Assembly: GCF_900007165.1 (NCBI RefSeq)
Contig: NZ_CYGY02000064.1
Span: 62,001 to 126,000, forward strand
Source: Paraburkholderia piptadeniae
Lineage (GTDB): Bacteria > Pseudomonadota > Gammaproteobacteria > Burkholderiales > Burkholderiaceae
DNA: 64,000 bases
Reading direction: 5' to 3'
Under the pieces are notes generated by a model. The model saw nothing but the letters and a program-made list of their open reading frames with translations, did no database searches and was not told the origin of the DNA. A program made the translations under genes and the position numbers. Of this stretch, positions 1 to 9,920 are shown piece after piece; within the stretch, counting starts at the first letter, position 1; each line of letters opens with the position of its first letter.

Positions 1-436
1 GCGCAAGTTCGATGTGGCTGCTGCGCAATCCTTCTTCGAGCTGCACGAGATCGCCTTCGACGAAGCGTATCGACAGGTCCGGAAAGCGCGCACGAGCAAT
101 GCGCAGCAACGCGGGCAGATAGACGGGCGCAATCGTGCTGAAGACGCCGATCTGCACTTCCCCTGACGCCGCATTGCCGCTGTCGTCGGCCTCGAACGAT
201 GCGGCGGCGTGCAGCAGTTGACGCGCTTCCGCGAGCTTGCGCACGCCGAAACGCGTCAGCGTCATCTTTGCGCCCGTTTCGCGCGTGAAGAGCGTGTCGT
301 CGAACAACGATTCGAGTTCGCGTATCGCGACCGAAATGGACGGCTGCGAGACGTTCAGCTGTTTCGCCGCGGCGGTCGTGCTGCCTGTTTCCGCCGTCGC
401 CGTGAAGTAGCGCAGAAGCCGCAACGAGACGCGCAT
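1..436 (-). CDS. LysR-family transcriptional regulator (partial, C-terminus outside window)
   Basis: Reading the minus strand from ATG at 436 gives about 145 residues. They begin MRVSLRLLRYFTATAETGST and continue into a classic LysR winged helix-turn-helix (TAAAKQLNVSQPSISVAIRE, residues 21-40). The effector-binding domain starts at about residue 90 (GEVQIGVFSTIAPVYLPALL). LysR proteins usually have about 300 residues, so half of the gene lies before base 1. It is divergent from the CoA-transferase/acyl-CoA dehydrogenase pair, the usual layout for a LysR activator and its target, so control of 536-2918 is a reasonable inference. The effector is unknown. Confidence 0.9.
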   Translation of the reverse strand, partial: MRVSLRLLRYFTATAETGSTTAAAKQLNVSQPSISVAIRELESLFDDTLFTRETGAKMTLTRFGVRKLAEARQLLHAAASFEADDSGNAASGEVQIGVFSTIAPVYLPALLRIARARFPDLSIRFVEGDLVQLEEGLRSSHIELA

Positions 437-520
437 CGGAAAATCCTATAGGTGCTAGTTCAATTTGATATTTTACTTGATAGGCTACGCAGGCCGAGAA
501 TCGGCGCATCGAACCCCTCG
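437..520. promoter_or_regulatory. Divergent promoter region between LysR gene and CoA-transferase operon
   Basis: This roughly 100-base gap between divergent genes has a strikingly A/T-rich core (about 445-485) in otherwise GC-rich DNA. LysR proteins normally bind such intergenic regions at interrupted T-N11-A dyads. I see AT-rich candidates but cannot fix an operator or a -35/-10 pair by eye. Confidence 0.45.
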
Positions 521-535
521 TGAAAGGAGCCGTCG

Positions 536-1786
536 ATGTTCCGTTCGAATCTGCCGATCGAAGGGCTGCGTGTGATCGATTTCTCGCGCGTGCTCGCGGG
601 CCCTTATTGCACCGCGCTGCTCGGCGATCTGGGCGCCGACGTGATCAAGGTCGAGCCGCCCGCGGGCGACGACTATCGCGCGGTCGGCCCCTTTACCGAA
701 GACGGCGAGAGCGGTCTGTTCGCCGCGATGAACCGCAACAAGCGAAGCATCGTGCTCGATCTGAAGACCGATGCCGGGCGTGAACTTGCGCGCGCGTTGT
801 GCGCGGACGCCGATGTCGTCGTCGAGAACTTCAGGCCAGGCGTCGCGGACAAGCTCGGCATCGGTTATGCCGCGTTGAGCGATATCAATCCGTCGCTCGT
901 GTATGCAAGCGTGTCGGGCTTCGGGCAAACCGGACCCGAATCGCATCGCCCCGCATACGACATCATTCTCCAGGCGATGTGCGGACTCATGGACGCAACC
1001 GGCTCGCCCGACGGACCGCCAACGATGATCGGCGAATCGGTATCGGACGTCGTCAGCGGTCTCTTTGCGTCGTGGGGCGTGCTCGCGGCACTGCTCGCGC
1101 GCGAGCGGAACGGCAAGGGCACGCATGTCGACGTGTCGATGTTCGATGCGACGCTCGGACTGAGCGCGACCCTCGTCGCGCGTTATGCCGCAACGGGAAT
1201 TGCGCCGCGCCGTGTCGGCAACCGTCATCCGTCGTCGGCGCCTTTCGGCGCGTATCGCGCGGCGGACGGCTTCTATGTCGTCGCGGTGCTGAACAATCGC
1301 TTGTTCGGCGCGTTCGCGCACGCCATCGACGCGCCGCATCTCGCGAGCGATCCGCGCTTCGCCAGCGATGCGTCGCGCTGCATTCACGAAGCCGATCTGC
1401 GCGCGACCATCGAGGCATGGTCGGCGTCGCGCACCGTCGACGAAGTCAATCGCACGCTCGGTGACGCGGGCATTCCCGTCGCGCCGATCCGCAATCTGCA
1501 GGAAGCGTTGGAAAGCGATCACGCGGCCCATCGCGCGCTGCTGACGCGAGTGCAGCGCGAAGGCAAACACGCGGCGCGCGTGCCTTCGCAGCCAGTGAAG
1601 TTTTCCGCGTACGAGCTCAATCGTGTGTCGCCTGCGCCGGCGCTTGGCGAGCATGCGGAAGCGCTGTTGCAGCAACTCGGCTACGACGTGAAAGACATCG
1701 CTTCGATGCGCGAGCGCGGCGCGTTTGGCGCACGCGCATCGAATGAGGAGAGCGCATTTCGCAACGAGGAGCGTAACCATGCATAA
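536..1786 (+). CDS. CaiB/BaiF (class III) CoA-transferase
   Basis: A protein of 416 residues, the normal length for the family, which moves CoA between carboxylic acids through an enzyme-aspartyl anhydride. The N-terminus has the family signature (GLRVIDFSRVLAGPYCTALL, then LGADVIKVEPPAGDDYR). The presumed catalytic Asp is near residue 204 in VDVSMFDATLG. A GGAG ribosome-binding site lies about 10 bases before ATG 536. The stop codon overlaps the start of the downstream acyl-CoA dehydrogenase by 8 bases, so the two are translationally coupled and probably activate and oxidise one organic acid. The substrate (for example a dicarboxylic or branched acid) cannot be told from sequence. Confidence 0.92.
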   Translation: MFRSNLPIEGLRVIDFSRVLAGPYCTALLGDLGADVIKVEPPAGDDYRAVGPFTEDGESGLFAAMNRNKRSIVLDLKTDAGRELARALCADADVVVENFRPGVADKLGIGYAALSDINPSLVYASVSGFGQTGPESHRPAYDIILQAMCGLMDATGSPDGPPTMIGESVSDVVSGLFASWGVLAALLARERNGKGTHVDVSMFDATLGLSATLVARYAATGIAPRRVGNRHPSSAPFGAYRAADGFYVVAVLNNRLFGAFAHAIDAPHLASDPRFASDASRCIHEADLRATIEAWSASRTVDEVNRTLGDAGIPVAPIRNLQEALESDHAAHRALLTRVQREGKHAARVPSQPVKFSAYELNRVSPAPALGEHAEALLQQLGYDVKDIASMRERGAFGARASNEESAFRNEERNHA

Positions 1787-2918
1787 GCGCCTGGGTGTCG
1801 AGGACAGCGATCTGGAGATTGCCGACGCGATCTCGCGTTTCGCGCAAAGCGAACTTGCGCCGCGTGCCGCGCAAGTCGATCGCGATGAGCTTTCGACCAC
1901 GCGCTATGTCGCGCAACTCGCCGCACTCGGCGTGATGGGCATGAATCTGCCGGAGCGTTGGGGCGGCGTGGATGCGTCCGCTGTCGCGATCGTGCTGTCG
2001 CTCGTGGAGATCGCGAAGGCATGCGCATCGACGTCGTCGATGATCGGCGCGCACTATCTCGCGACAGACTCGATCCTGATCGGTGGTGACGATACCTTGC
2101 GAGAGCGTTATCTACGCGACGCGGCTTCGGGCCGGAAGCTCGGCGCATTCGCATTGACGGAGCCGCGCGCCGGATCGAATCCCGCCGACATGTCCACGCG
2201 CGCGACACGCGAGGGCGACGGCTATCGGATCACGGGCGTCAAGCACTTCATTTCGAATGCGGACGCTGCGGGCTTTATCGTCGTGTATGCGAAGACGGAT
2301 ACCGATGCGGGCACGCGTGGCATCAGCGCATTCGTGGTCGACCGCGAAACACCGGGCGTCGACGTTGCGCCCGCCGAAAAACTGATGGGCATACGCGGCG
2401 CGCCGGCACATGAAGTGGCGCTCGATTGTCACGTGCCCGCTGCGAATCGCCTGGGCACCGAGGGCAGCGGCTTTCGCACGGCGATGAAAGTGCTCGACAA
2501 CAGCCGTCTCGATGTCGCCGCAACGAGCATCGGCATTGCAGAGGCGGCGCTGGCGCTTGCCGTCGATTGGCTGAAGACGCGGCACGTCGGCGGCGAGCCT
2601 CTGTCGCACAAGCAAGGCCTGCAATGGACGATCGCCGATATGAAGACGCGTCTCGAAGCCGCATGGCTGCTGACGTTGCAGGCGGCGGCAATGCGTGGGG
2701 CGGGTGAGCCGTTCACGCAGCATGCGTCGATGGCGAAGCTCTACGCGTCGGAGATGGCTGCGTTCGTCGCCGATGCGGCGTTGCAATTGCATGGCGGCTA
2801 TGGCTTCACGCGCGAGATGCCGTTGGAGCGGCTCGTGCGCGATGCGCGCATTCTGCGCATCTACGAGGGCTCCTCAGAGATACAGCGAACAGTGATTGCA
2901 CGTTCGGTTTTGGCGTGA
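1779..2918 (+). CDS. Acyl-CoA dehydrogenase
   Basis: A 379-residue FAD flavoprotein catalysing alpha,beta-dehydrogenation of an acyl-CoA. Seen in the sequence: an N-terminal helical domain, the FAD/substrate motif LGAFALTEPRAGSNPADM, a C-terminal helical domain with LHGGYGFTREMPLERLVRDA, and the terminal RIYEGSSEIQR motif with the likely catalytic Glu at residue 363. I chose ATG 1779 (MHKRLGVEDSD) because it follows GAGGAG and overlaps the CoA-transferase stop. An earlier in-frame ATG at 1725 lies deep in the upstream gene. Substrate chain length is not predictable, but pairing with a class III CoA-transferase suggests an acid used as a carbon source. Confidence 0.93.
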   Translation: MHKRLGVEDSDLEIADAISRFAQSELAPRAAQVDRDELSTTRYVAQLAALGVMGMNLPERWGGVDASAVAIVLSLVEIAKACASTSSMIGAHYLATDSILIGGDDTLRERYLRDAASGRKLGAFALTEPRAGSNPADMSTRATREGDGYRITGVKHFISNADAAGFIVVYAKTDTDAGTRGISAFVVDRETPGVDVAPAEKLMGIRGAPAHEVALDCHVPAANRLGTEGSGFRTAMKVLDNSRLDVAATSIGIAEAALALAVDWLKTRHVGGEPLSHKQGLQWTIADMKTRLEAAWLLTLQAAAMRGAGEPFTQHASMAKLYASEMAAFVADAALQLHGGYGFTREMPLERLVRDARILRIYEGSSEIQRTVIARSVLA

Positions 2919-2992
2919 ATGATTCGAAGCACTTATTTATTGCTTTAGTGCAACGGAAGTGGGTGCGCCTTATGTTGCGCGAATAATTGTCT

Positions 2993-3766
2993 ATGCTGAT
3001 TGGAAATGTGCGCGCCGCGAAGCAGAGAACCGATGGTCAGGTGTTGCTCTAAACGTCTGCGGACGGTACGCCCAACGGCCATCGCAATCACTACCGCGTG
3101 TTCTTTTCATTCGTGCGCGCGACGGGCGACGTCAATGGTTTCGCGCTGGGCTTTCCCGATTTCGCCGCCGGGCATCTGTCGATCAACTCGACGGGAGCGG
3201 GCGCGTACTGGACGCATATCGGGCCGGGCGACTGGTACACGGATGCCGTGATCGTCGGCAGCTCGTTGTCGGTGTCGCCGTTGTCGAACGAGGGCATTTC
3301 GGCATCGACGAAAGGCTATGAAATCGGGGCTTCGATCGAAGGCGGCTTCCCGGTTCCGTTGACCGCGAGCCTGAGCGTCGAGCCGCAGATCCAGTTGATC
3401 GTGCAGCACGTTGGCATCGACGATCTCAACGATGGCGTATCGAACGTGTCTTTTCATGCGGCGAACAGCGTCGTCGGGCGGATCGGCGCGCGCGTGCAAG
3501 GACAGTTCGAGCAGGGAGGCGCCGCTTTCCAGCCATTCGCGACGGTGAACCTGTGGCGCAATTTCGGCGGCACCGATTACGCGACGCTGGGTCCGAGGGC
3601 GCTTTCCGTCAGCGACGCGGCGACTGCGCTGCATTTCGATATCGGCGTGGTTGCGAAGGCAAGCAGGCGCGCGAGCGCATTGGCGAGGGTCGCGTACACA
3701 ATGAATGTGAACGGATCACATCGGAGTGTCGTGGGCGGGAACGTGGGGGTGAGGTGGAGCTGGTGA
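2993..3766 (+). pseudogene. Autotransporter beta-barrel remnant (truncated)
   Basis: From 3053 the frame encodes the C-terminal outer-membrane barrel of a type V autotransporter: alternating beta-strand sequence, the motif TGVGAYWTHIG-like (here TGAGAYWTHIGPGDWYTDAV), GYEIGASIEGGFP, repeated RIGARV/FATVNLWRNF strands, and a C-terminus ending in Trp (VRWSW). There is no signal peptide, passenger domain or ATG with a ribosome-binding site. In the same frame an ATG at 2993 opens a 19-codon stretch closed by TAA at 3050-3052, immediately before the barrel sequence. This looks like a decayed gene rather than a functional short protein. Translation from an internal GTG at 3098 is possible but unlikely to be exported. 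Confidence 0.75.
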
Positions 3767-3796
3767 TTCGATCCGGCAGAAGCACGGCAGAAAAAC

Positions 3797-3829
3797 AAAA
3801 AGCCCAGTCGCGAGGACTGGGCTTTTTGC
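3797..3829. terminator. Bidirectional rho-independent terminator
   Basis: The stem AGCCCAGTC/GACTGGGCT with a short loop is flanked by an A-run on the left and a T-run on the right. It can therefore end transcripts from both sides: the autotransporter remnant on plus and the tRNA-Thr on minus, whose transcript would end in TTTTTGTTTTT. Confidence 0.85.
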
Positions 3830-3839
3830 TTGAATCTGC

Positions 3840-3915
3840 TGGTGCCGGAAAGAGGAATCGAACCCCCGACCTTCGCATTACGAATGCGCTGCTCTACCGT
3901 CTGAGCTATTCCGGC
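3840..3915 (-). tRNA. tRNA-Thr (anticodon CGT)
   Basis: The minus strand gives a 76-nucleotide cloverleaf with encoded CCA. The acceptor stem GCCGGAA pairs with TTCCGGC, the D arm is AGCTCAGACGGTAGAGC, the anticodon loop TTCGTAA carries CGT, and the T arm contains GGTTCGATTCC. It closely resembles the E. coli threonine tRNA that reads ACG. A terminator follows about 10 bases downstream at 3797-3829. Confidence 0.96.
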
Positions 3916-3997
3916 GCCGTTGTCGCTTTCGTTTTGGACGTCAGCAACGAAGAAGCAAGATTATAGGGTGCCGTTTATCCAGTTGGCAAGTGCTTTC

Positions 3998-5014
<1,017 letters not shown>

Positions 5015-5363
5015 TGCTGTACTCCGGAGAGGCTTGGGAATATCTGGATTTTAACCTTTCGATGTGCGGGTTCCGTGACTTTATGAACAGTCCGGTTCCG
5101 AGGACCGCTAGCCACCTGCTTTCAATCCGTTGGATGTGCGGTGGATCGGCGGCGCGGCTATCGCAACGATGGCATGCCGGAATGCGCGTCGCGAGCGGCT
5201 CATTGCCTCTGCAATGTTGAAGCAAGTTAATGAAAAACCGGAGAAGGGTCGAGTTGCACCATGCGTTCGTTGTGCCGGACAGAACCCCCCACCCCCGGCC
5301 TGGTGCGCTAATCCAATGATTGGCGACAGCAAGCCCAGATGAACGGACGAAGGACGGACGAAA
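5015..5363. other. Intergenic region upstream of fbp
   Basis: This gap of about 350 bases lies between fbp and the pepN terminator and carries no convincing gene. On the minus strand a GGTTAAAATCC block (around 5047-5057) sits about 35 bases before the fbp ATG and could be its -10, with no clear -35. Several short open frames here lack ribosome-binding sites and protein-like composition. Confidence 0.4.
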
Positions 5364-5387
5364 AAAGCCGGCACGTGTGCCGGCTTT
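5364..5387 (-). terminator. Rho-independent terminator of pepN
   Basis: A perfect stem AAAGCCGGCAC/GTGCCGGCTTT with a two-base loop is followed on the minus strand by a run of six T. It lies 22 bases after the pepN stop. Confidence 0.9.
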
Positions 5388-5409
5388 CGACTGCGAAGAA
5401 TACCAGGAA

Positions 5410-8112
5410 TCAGGCCAAAGCTTTCTCAACGATCTCGCGCACGTCGCGCGACTTCGCCTGAGCCGCGACCTTCTCCAGCGCCGCGCGCATCTGCTCGCGC
5501 AGCGCCGGCGTGAAGCGCCGCCACAGTTCCAGCGCACGCGCGAGACGGGCCGCGACCTGCGGATTGAGCGCGTCGAGTGCGATCACCTGCTCGGACCAGA
5601 ACGTGTAGCCCGAGCCGTCTTCCGCATGGAACTGCGCCGGATTCGCCGAGCAGAAGCTGAAGATCAGCGAGCGAGCGCGGTTCGGGTTCTTCAGGTTGAA
5701 CGCGGGATGCGTCATCAGCTTGCGCACGATGTCGATCACGGCGCGCTGTTTCGTGCCGCGCTGTATCGCTTGCAGCGCGAACCACTTGTCGATGACGAGC
5801 GGCTCGTTCTCGAAGCGGCGATAGAAGTCGTCGAGTGCGTCCGCGGCGGCCGCGCCGCCGTTCGATGCCGCGGCCGTCAGCAAAGCCGCTAGCGCCGACG
5901 CGCGATCCGTCATGTTGTCCGCCGCGTCGTACTGCGCCTTCGCGAGACGCACAGCATCGGCGGGATCGTCGAGTTCGGCGAGATAGGCGAGCGCCAGATT
6001 TTTCAGCGCGCGATGGCCGCCTGCTTTCGGCGTGGGCTCATACCCGCCCGGCGTCTGATGCCGTTCGTAGATCGCGAGCCAGTCGCCCTTGAGCGCCGAT
6101 GCGAGACGCTTGCGCACGAACTGCCGCGCGCTATGCACGGCGGCCGGGTTCGACTCGTCCATCTGCTCGGCGAGATACGCTTCCGACGGCAGCATCAGCG
6201 CGAGCTCGCGGAAAGCCGGCGACAACGTCTCGTCGTTCAGCACGCGGGCGAACGCGGCGACAACGGTATCGTCGAGTTCGAGCGTCTTGCCCGTTGCCGC
6301 GCGCTCGGCGAGCGTCAGCAGCTCGCGCGTCGCGAGTCGCTGACCGGCTTCCCAGCGGTTGAACGGATCGCTGTCATGCGCGAGCAGGAATGCGAGCTCA
6401 TCGGCCGTGTAGTCGTACTCGACGACGACGGGCGCCGAGAAATTGCGCAGCAGCGACGGCAGCGGTTTTTCGGCGACATCGACAAACGTGAAGGTCTGCT
6501 CTGTCTCGGTGAATTCGAGCACACGCGTGGTTTGCGGCGACGCCGCTGCTTCGCCTTCGAGGCGCAGCGGCAAGTCCTGGCCGTCCGCGCCGATCAGGCC
6601 GATCGCGAACGGAATCAGCAGCGGGCCTTTCTGCGTTTCGCGCGCGGCCGGCGACGCGTCGCCGAAGCCTTGCGTGAGCTTCACGGTGTAGCGTTTTTGC
6701 GCGGAGTCGTAGTTCGTTGAGACCGCGATGCGCGGCGTGCCCGCCTGGCTGTACCAGCGCTCGAACTGCGCGAGGTCTCGGCCGTTCGCGTCGGCCATCG
6801 CGTGACGGAAGTCGTCGCACGTCACCGCGTGGCCGTCGTGGCGCTTGAAGTACAGATCCATGCCGCGCCGGAAGCCTTCGCGTCCGAACAGCGTCTGATA
6901 CATCCGCACGACTTCCGAGCCTTTCTCATAGACGGTCATCGTGTAGAAGTTGTTGATCTCGACGTAGCTTTCCGGGCGGACGGGATGGGCCATCGGACCG
7001 GCATCTTCGGCGAACTGCATCTGACGCAGCACGCGGACGTCTTCGATGCGCTTCGTCGCGCGCGCTGCCTGGTCCTGGCCGGAGCTGCCGCCGCTTGCCA
7101 TATCCGCGGAAAACTCCTGATCGCGGAATACGGTCAGTCCTTCTTTCAGACTCAACTGAAACCAGTCGCGGCACGTGACGCGATTGCCCGTCCAGTTATG
7201 GAAGTATTCGTGACCGACGACGGCCTCGATATTCGAAAAGTCCGTATCGGTCGCGGTTTCGGGATTGGCCAGCACGTACTTCGTGTTGAAGATATTGAGG
7301 CCCTTGTTTTCCATCGCGCCCATGTTGAAGTCGCTCACCGCGACGATCATGAAGCGGTCCAGATCGAGTTCGAGGCCGAAGCGCTCTTCGTCCCAGCGGA
7401 TCGAGTGGATCAGCGAATCCATCGCGTGACGGGTCTTGTCGAGATCGTGCGCCTCGACCCAGACTTGCAGCAGCTTTTCCTTGCCGGAGCTCGTCTTCAC
7501 GCGTTCTTCGAGCGCGACGAGCTTGCCCGCGACGAGCGCGAACAGATAGCTCGGCTTTCTGAACGGGTCCTCCCAGCGCGCGAAGTGGCGGCCGTCGGGC
7601 AGATCGCCCTGTTCGAGCAGATTGCCGTTGGACAGCAGCACCGGGTACGCGGCCTTGTCGGCACGCATCGTCACCATGTAGGTGGCCATCACGTCCGGGC
7701 GGTCGAGGAACCACGTGATGCGCCTGAAGCCTTCCGCTTCGCACTGCGTGAAGAAGTTGCCGCTCGATACGTAAAGGCCCGAGAGCGTCGTGTTCGCGGC
7801 GGGATTGCAGATGCCCGTCACCGTCAGTTCGAACGAATCGGGCACGTTGTCGACGGTCAGGCCGTGTTCGTGCGCATGCACACCGGCATAAGGCTTGCCG
7901 TCGAGCGACGCCTCGACGAATTCCAGCTGCTCGCCGATCAGCTCGAGATGCGTGGCGCGTACCGCATCGGGATTGCGACGGATGCACATCGTATTCCTGA
8001 CGACGGTGCGCTCGGGCACGAGATCGAATTCGAGTGCGACGGTATCGATGAGAAAGGCGGGCGGCGCGTAGTCGGCGCGGCGGATCACTTGAGGCGTTTC
8101 GGTATCGGCCAT
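5410..8112 (-). CDS. pepN: Aminopeptidase N (M1 metallopeptidase)
   Basis: A protein of 900 residues (E. coli PepN is about 870) that removes N-terminal amino acids from peptides in the cytoplasm. The exopeptidase motif is GAMENKGLNIFN. The zinc site is HEYFHNWTGNRVTC, with the downstream Glu in LKEGLTVFRDQEFS (HExxH-x18-E). The C-terminal helical domain (DUF3458-type) ends ALEKVAAQAKSRDVREIVEKALA. I chose ATG 8112 (MADTETPQVIRRADY). The frame stays open to an ATG at 8325, but those extra 71 residues overlap the divergent lipoprotein gene and are not family-like. It is monocistronic, with its own terminator. Confidence 0.96.
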   Translation of the reverse strand: MADTETPQVIRRADYAPPAFLIDTVALEFDLVPERTVVRNTMCIRRNPDAVRATHLELIGEQLEFVEASLDGKPYAGVHAHEHGLTVDNVPDSFELTVTGICNPAANTTLSGLYVSSGNFFTQCEAEGFRRITWFLDRPDVMATYMVTMRADKAAYPVLLSNGNLLEQGDLPDGRHFARWEDPFRKPSYLFALVAGKLVALEERVKTSSGKEKLLQVWVEAHDLDKTRHAMDSLIHSIRWDEERFGLELDLDRFMIVAVSDFNMGAMENKGLNIFNTKYVLANPETATDTDFSNIEAVVGHEYFHNWTGNRVTCRDWFQLSLKEGLTVFRDQEFSADMASGGSSGQDQAARATKRIEDVRVLRQMQFAEDAGPMAHPVRPESYVEINNFYTMTVYEKGSEVVRMYQTLFGREGFRRGMDLYFKRHDGHAVTCDDFRHAMADANGRDLAQFERWYSQAGTPRIAVSTNYDSAQKRYTVKLTQGFGDASPAARETQKGPLLIPFAIGLIGADGQDLPLRLEGEAAASPQTTRVLEFTETEQTFTFVDVAEKPLPSLLRNFSAPVVVEYDYTADELAFLLAHDSDPFNRWEAGQRLATRELLTLAERAATGKTLELDDTVVAAFARVLNDETLSPAFRELALMLPSEAYLAEQMDESNPAAVHSARQFVRKRLASALKGDWLAIYERHQTPGGYEPTPKAGGHRALKNLALAYLAELDDPADAVRLAKAQYDAADNMTDRASALAALLTAAASNGGAAAADALDDFYRRFENEPLVIDKWFALQAIQRGTKQRAVIDIVRKLMTHPAFNLKNPNRARSLIFSFCSANPAQFHAEDGSGYTFWSEQVIALDALNPQVAARLARALELWRRFTPALREQMRAALEKVAAQAKSRDVREIVEKALA

Positions 8113-8291
8113 GGTGTCGTGACGGAAGAAAGCTCGAAGCCGGCGAGCGTCGTGCGCAGGCCGGGCGGGTCGGACCATTGTACAAAGCCTCGGCCGATCG
8201 TGCGGACAGAACTTTTTACCGGCCGTATGAGTCAGCGTATTATCGGGCCGCTCGCGCACAGACGCGGGCGACGATATCAACGAGGTAGACC

Positions 8292-8987
8292 ATGAAGCTC
8301 GACCGATTGACCCGCCACGCGGCACTCGCGCTGGCGGCGCTCGCTACGCTGCTGGCGGGCTGCACGACTTATGTCACGACGCAGGTGACGGCCTTTTCCG
8401 ACTGGAGCGGCAGCGATACGACGCGCACTTACGCATTCACGCGCACGCCGGAGCAGAAGAACAATCTCGAACAGGCCACATACGAACAGATCGTCGCGAA
8501 CGAACTCGCGTTGCATGCGTTCCGGCAAAGCGATGCTCGCGACGCGCGCTATCTGGTGGCGCTCGCGTGGGGCATGCGCTCCGATACCGTGACGGTGGCG
8601 CAGCCCGTCTACTACTACAACCCGTGGCCGGGCCCGTACTACTGGGGGCGGCCATTCGACCCGTGGGGCCCGTGGGGTCCGTTCCCGCCGACCTATGTGA
8701 ACCAGAGCTATCCCGTGTACACGCACCTGCTCGGCATTCGCATCACGGAGCGCGCGTCGGGCAAGGAGGTCTATAACGTGACGGCGCGCAACACGGACGA
8801 GCAGTCGTCATTGTTCGCCGCAATGCCTTTTCTCGCGCGTAGCGCGATGTCCGATTTCCCGTTGAGCAACGGCGCGATGCGCACGGTGAAGATTCCTCTG
8901 GACGAGAAGGGCGGCGCGTCGAACGAGGTCGCGGCGGGCGGCGCGGCGGCGCCTGTCCCGGCGTCGGGCGCGAAGACCGTCGAGTAA
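8292..8987 (+). CDS. DUF4136-type outer-membrane lipoprotein
   Basis: The 231-residue protein starts with a lipoprotein signal (LALAALATLLAGC, lipidated Cys at residue 24). It continues with the DUF4136 pattern: SDWSGSDTTRTYAFTRTPEQ, then LEQATYEQIVANELALHAF, then DARYLVALAWGM. A segment at about residues 100-140 is very rich in Pro, Tyr and Trp (PVYYYNPWPGPYYWGRPFD). The family has no established biochemical role; members are envelope lipoproteins. A GAGGTAG ribosome-binding site precedes ATG 8292, and a strong terminator follows. It diverges from pepN with a roughly 180-base shared promoter region. Confidence 0.9.
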   Translation: MKLDRLTRHAALALAALATLLAGCTTYVTTQVTAFSDWSGSDTTRTYAFTRTPEQKNNLEQATYEQIVANELALHAFRQSDARDARYLVALAWGMRSDTVTVAQPVYYYNPWPGPYYWGRPFDPWGPWGPFPPTYVNQSYPVYTHLLGIRITERASGKEVYNVTARNTDEQSSLFAAMPFLARSAMSDFPLSNGAMRTVKIPLDEKGGASNEVAAGGAAAPVPASGAKTVE

Positions 8988-9005
8988 GCGCGTTTGCGCG
9001 CGAAG

Positions 9006-9039
9006 AAAAGCCGCATCGTGTGAGCGATGCGGCTTTTTT
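9006..9039. terminator. Rho-independent terminator
   Basis: The stem AAAAGCCGCATCG/CGATGCGGCTTTT with a short loop is followed by a T-run, 20 bases after the DUF4136 gene stop. The leading A-run lets it also serve the converging GDT1-family gene. Confidence 0.88.
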
Positions 9040-9076
9040 GTTCACCGATGACGCGCATTCGACGCGGCGCGCATCG

Positions 9077-9649
9077 TCAAACGCCGATACCCATCAACGC
9101 CATCGCGCCCAGCACGACGAACATGATCGCCGCGATGCCGTGCACGAGCCTGGTCGGCAGCTTGTGGGCGAAGCGATCGCCGAGCAGGATCGCCGGCACG
9201 TTCGCGATCATCATGCCGAGCGTCGTGCCCGCGACGACGCCGAAGAATTCGTGGAAGCGCGCCGCGAGCGCGACGGTCGCGATCTGCGTCTTGTCGCCCA
9301 TTTCGGCGAGGAAGAATGTGACCACGGTCGCGCCGAACACGCCGAAGTGCGTGCGGCTGGTGTTCGCTTCCTCGTCCTCCAGCTTGTCGGGCACGAGAAT
9401 CCACAGGCCCATGCCGATGAACGAGGCGGCCAGCGCCCAGCGCATCACGGTCGGCGTGACGAGCGAGCCGAGCCACGCGCCGAGCGCGCCGGCGCCTGCG
9501 TGGTTGATGAGCGTCGCGGCAAGCACGCCGAGAATGATGGGGAGCGGTTTGCGGTAGCGCGCGGCGAGGACCAGCGAGAGCAGTTGCGTCTTGTCGCCGA
9601 TTTCAGCGAGCGCGACGGCGCCGGTCGAGATCAGAAATGCTTGTTCCAC
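9077..9649 (-). CDS. TMEM165/GDT1 (UPF0016) family manganese exporter
   Basis: A 190-residue integral membrane protein made of two homologous halves of three helices. Each half has the family signature: EIGDKTQ at residues 16-22 and EMGDKTQ at 116-122, joined by a short acidic loop (KLEDEEANTSR). These motifs form the cation path; characterised bacterial members export Mn2+. The upstream leader carries a yybP-ykoY manganese riboswitch, which supports Mn2+ efflux independently. The direct repeat between the two halves is an old family feature, not an assembly artefact. Confidence 0.92.
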   Translation of the reverse strand: MEQAFLISTGAVALAEIGDKTQLLSLVLAARYRKPLPIILGVLAATLINHAGAGALGAWLGSLVTPTVMRWALAASFIGMGLWILVPDKLEDEEANTSRTHFGVFGATVVTFFLAEMGDKTQIATVALAARFHEFFGVVAGTTLGMMIANVPAILLGDRFAHKLPTRLVHGIAAIMFVVLGAMALMGIGV

Positions 9650-9729
9650 GTTTTGATAGATTCCCCGGGCCGAGATGTGTGCGAGCGACGACCCACGACG
9701 CGCCGGGCCCTAGAGCGGCGGTGGTGGAT

Positions 9730-9881
9730 CATCGGTCTCGCCAGGCCAGAGGCTGCGTCTGCCATGGCCGATATGGCCAAGTCTGTTGACAGGCGCCCCC
9801 GCGATTCATGCGCGCTGCGCTCGCTGTTCGATCTGACCGAACCGTTGCGCGGGCATGAAGCAGGGCGGCTACTCCCCAATG
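9730..9881 (-). promoter_or_regulatory. yybP-ykoY family manganese riboswitch
   Basis: On the minus strand the leader of the GDT1-family gene opens with CATTGGGGAGTAGC and closes with CTGGCGAGACCGATG. These are the two conserved strands of the yybP-ykoY aptamer (GGGGAGUAG and GAGACC), held together by a P1 helix formed by CATTGG and CCGATG. Between them are TGTCAACAGACTTGG and GGCAGACGCAGCCTCTGG, typical of proteobacterial examples. The element sits between a TATACT -10 box and the gene, so Mn2+ binding is expected to turn expression on. The coordinates are those of P1. Confidence 0.88.
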
Positions 9882-9889
9882 AGCGACGG

Positions 9890-9920
9890 AGTATAGCACG
9901 GTGGCCTGTGCGGCAGAGCC
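9890..9920 (-). promoter_or_regulatory. Candidate promoter of the riboswitch transcript
   Basis: A TATACT -10 box (9890-9895, minus strand, within GTGCTATACTCC) lies just upstream of the aptamer. A CTGCCG block about 16 bases further upstream is a poor -35. The -10 is convincing by position; the exact start is not known. Confidence 0.55.
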
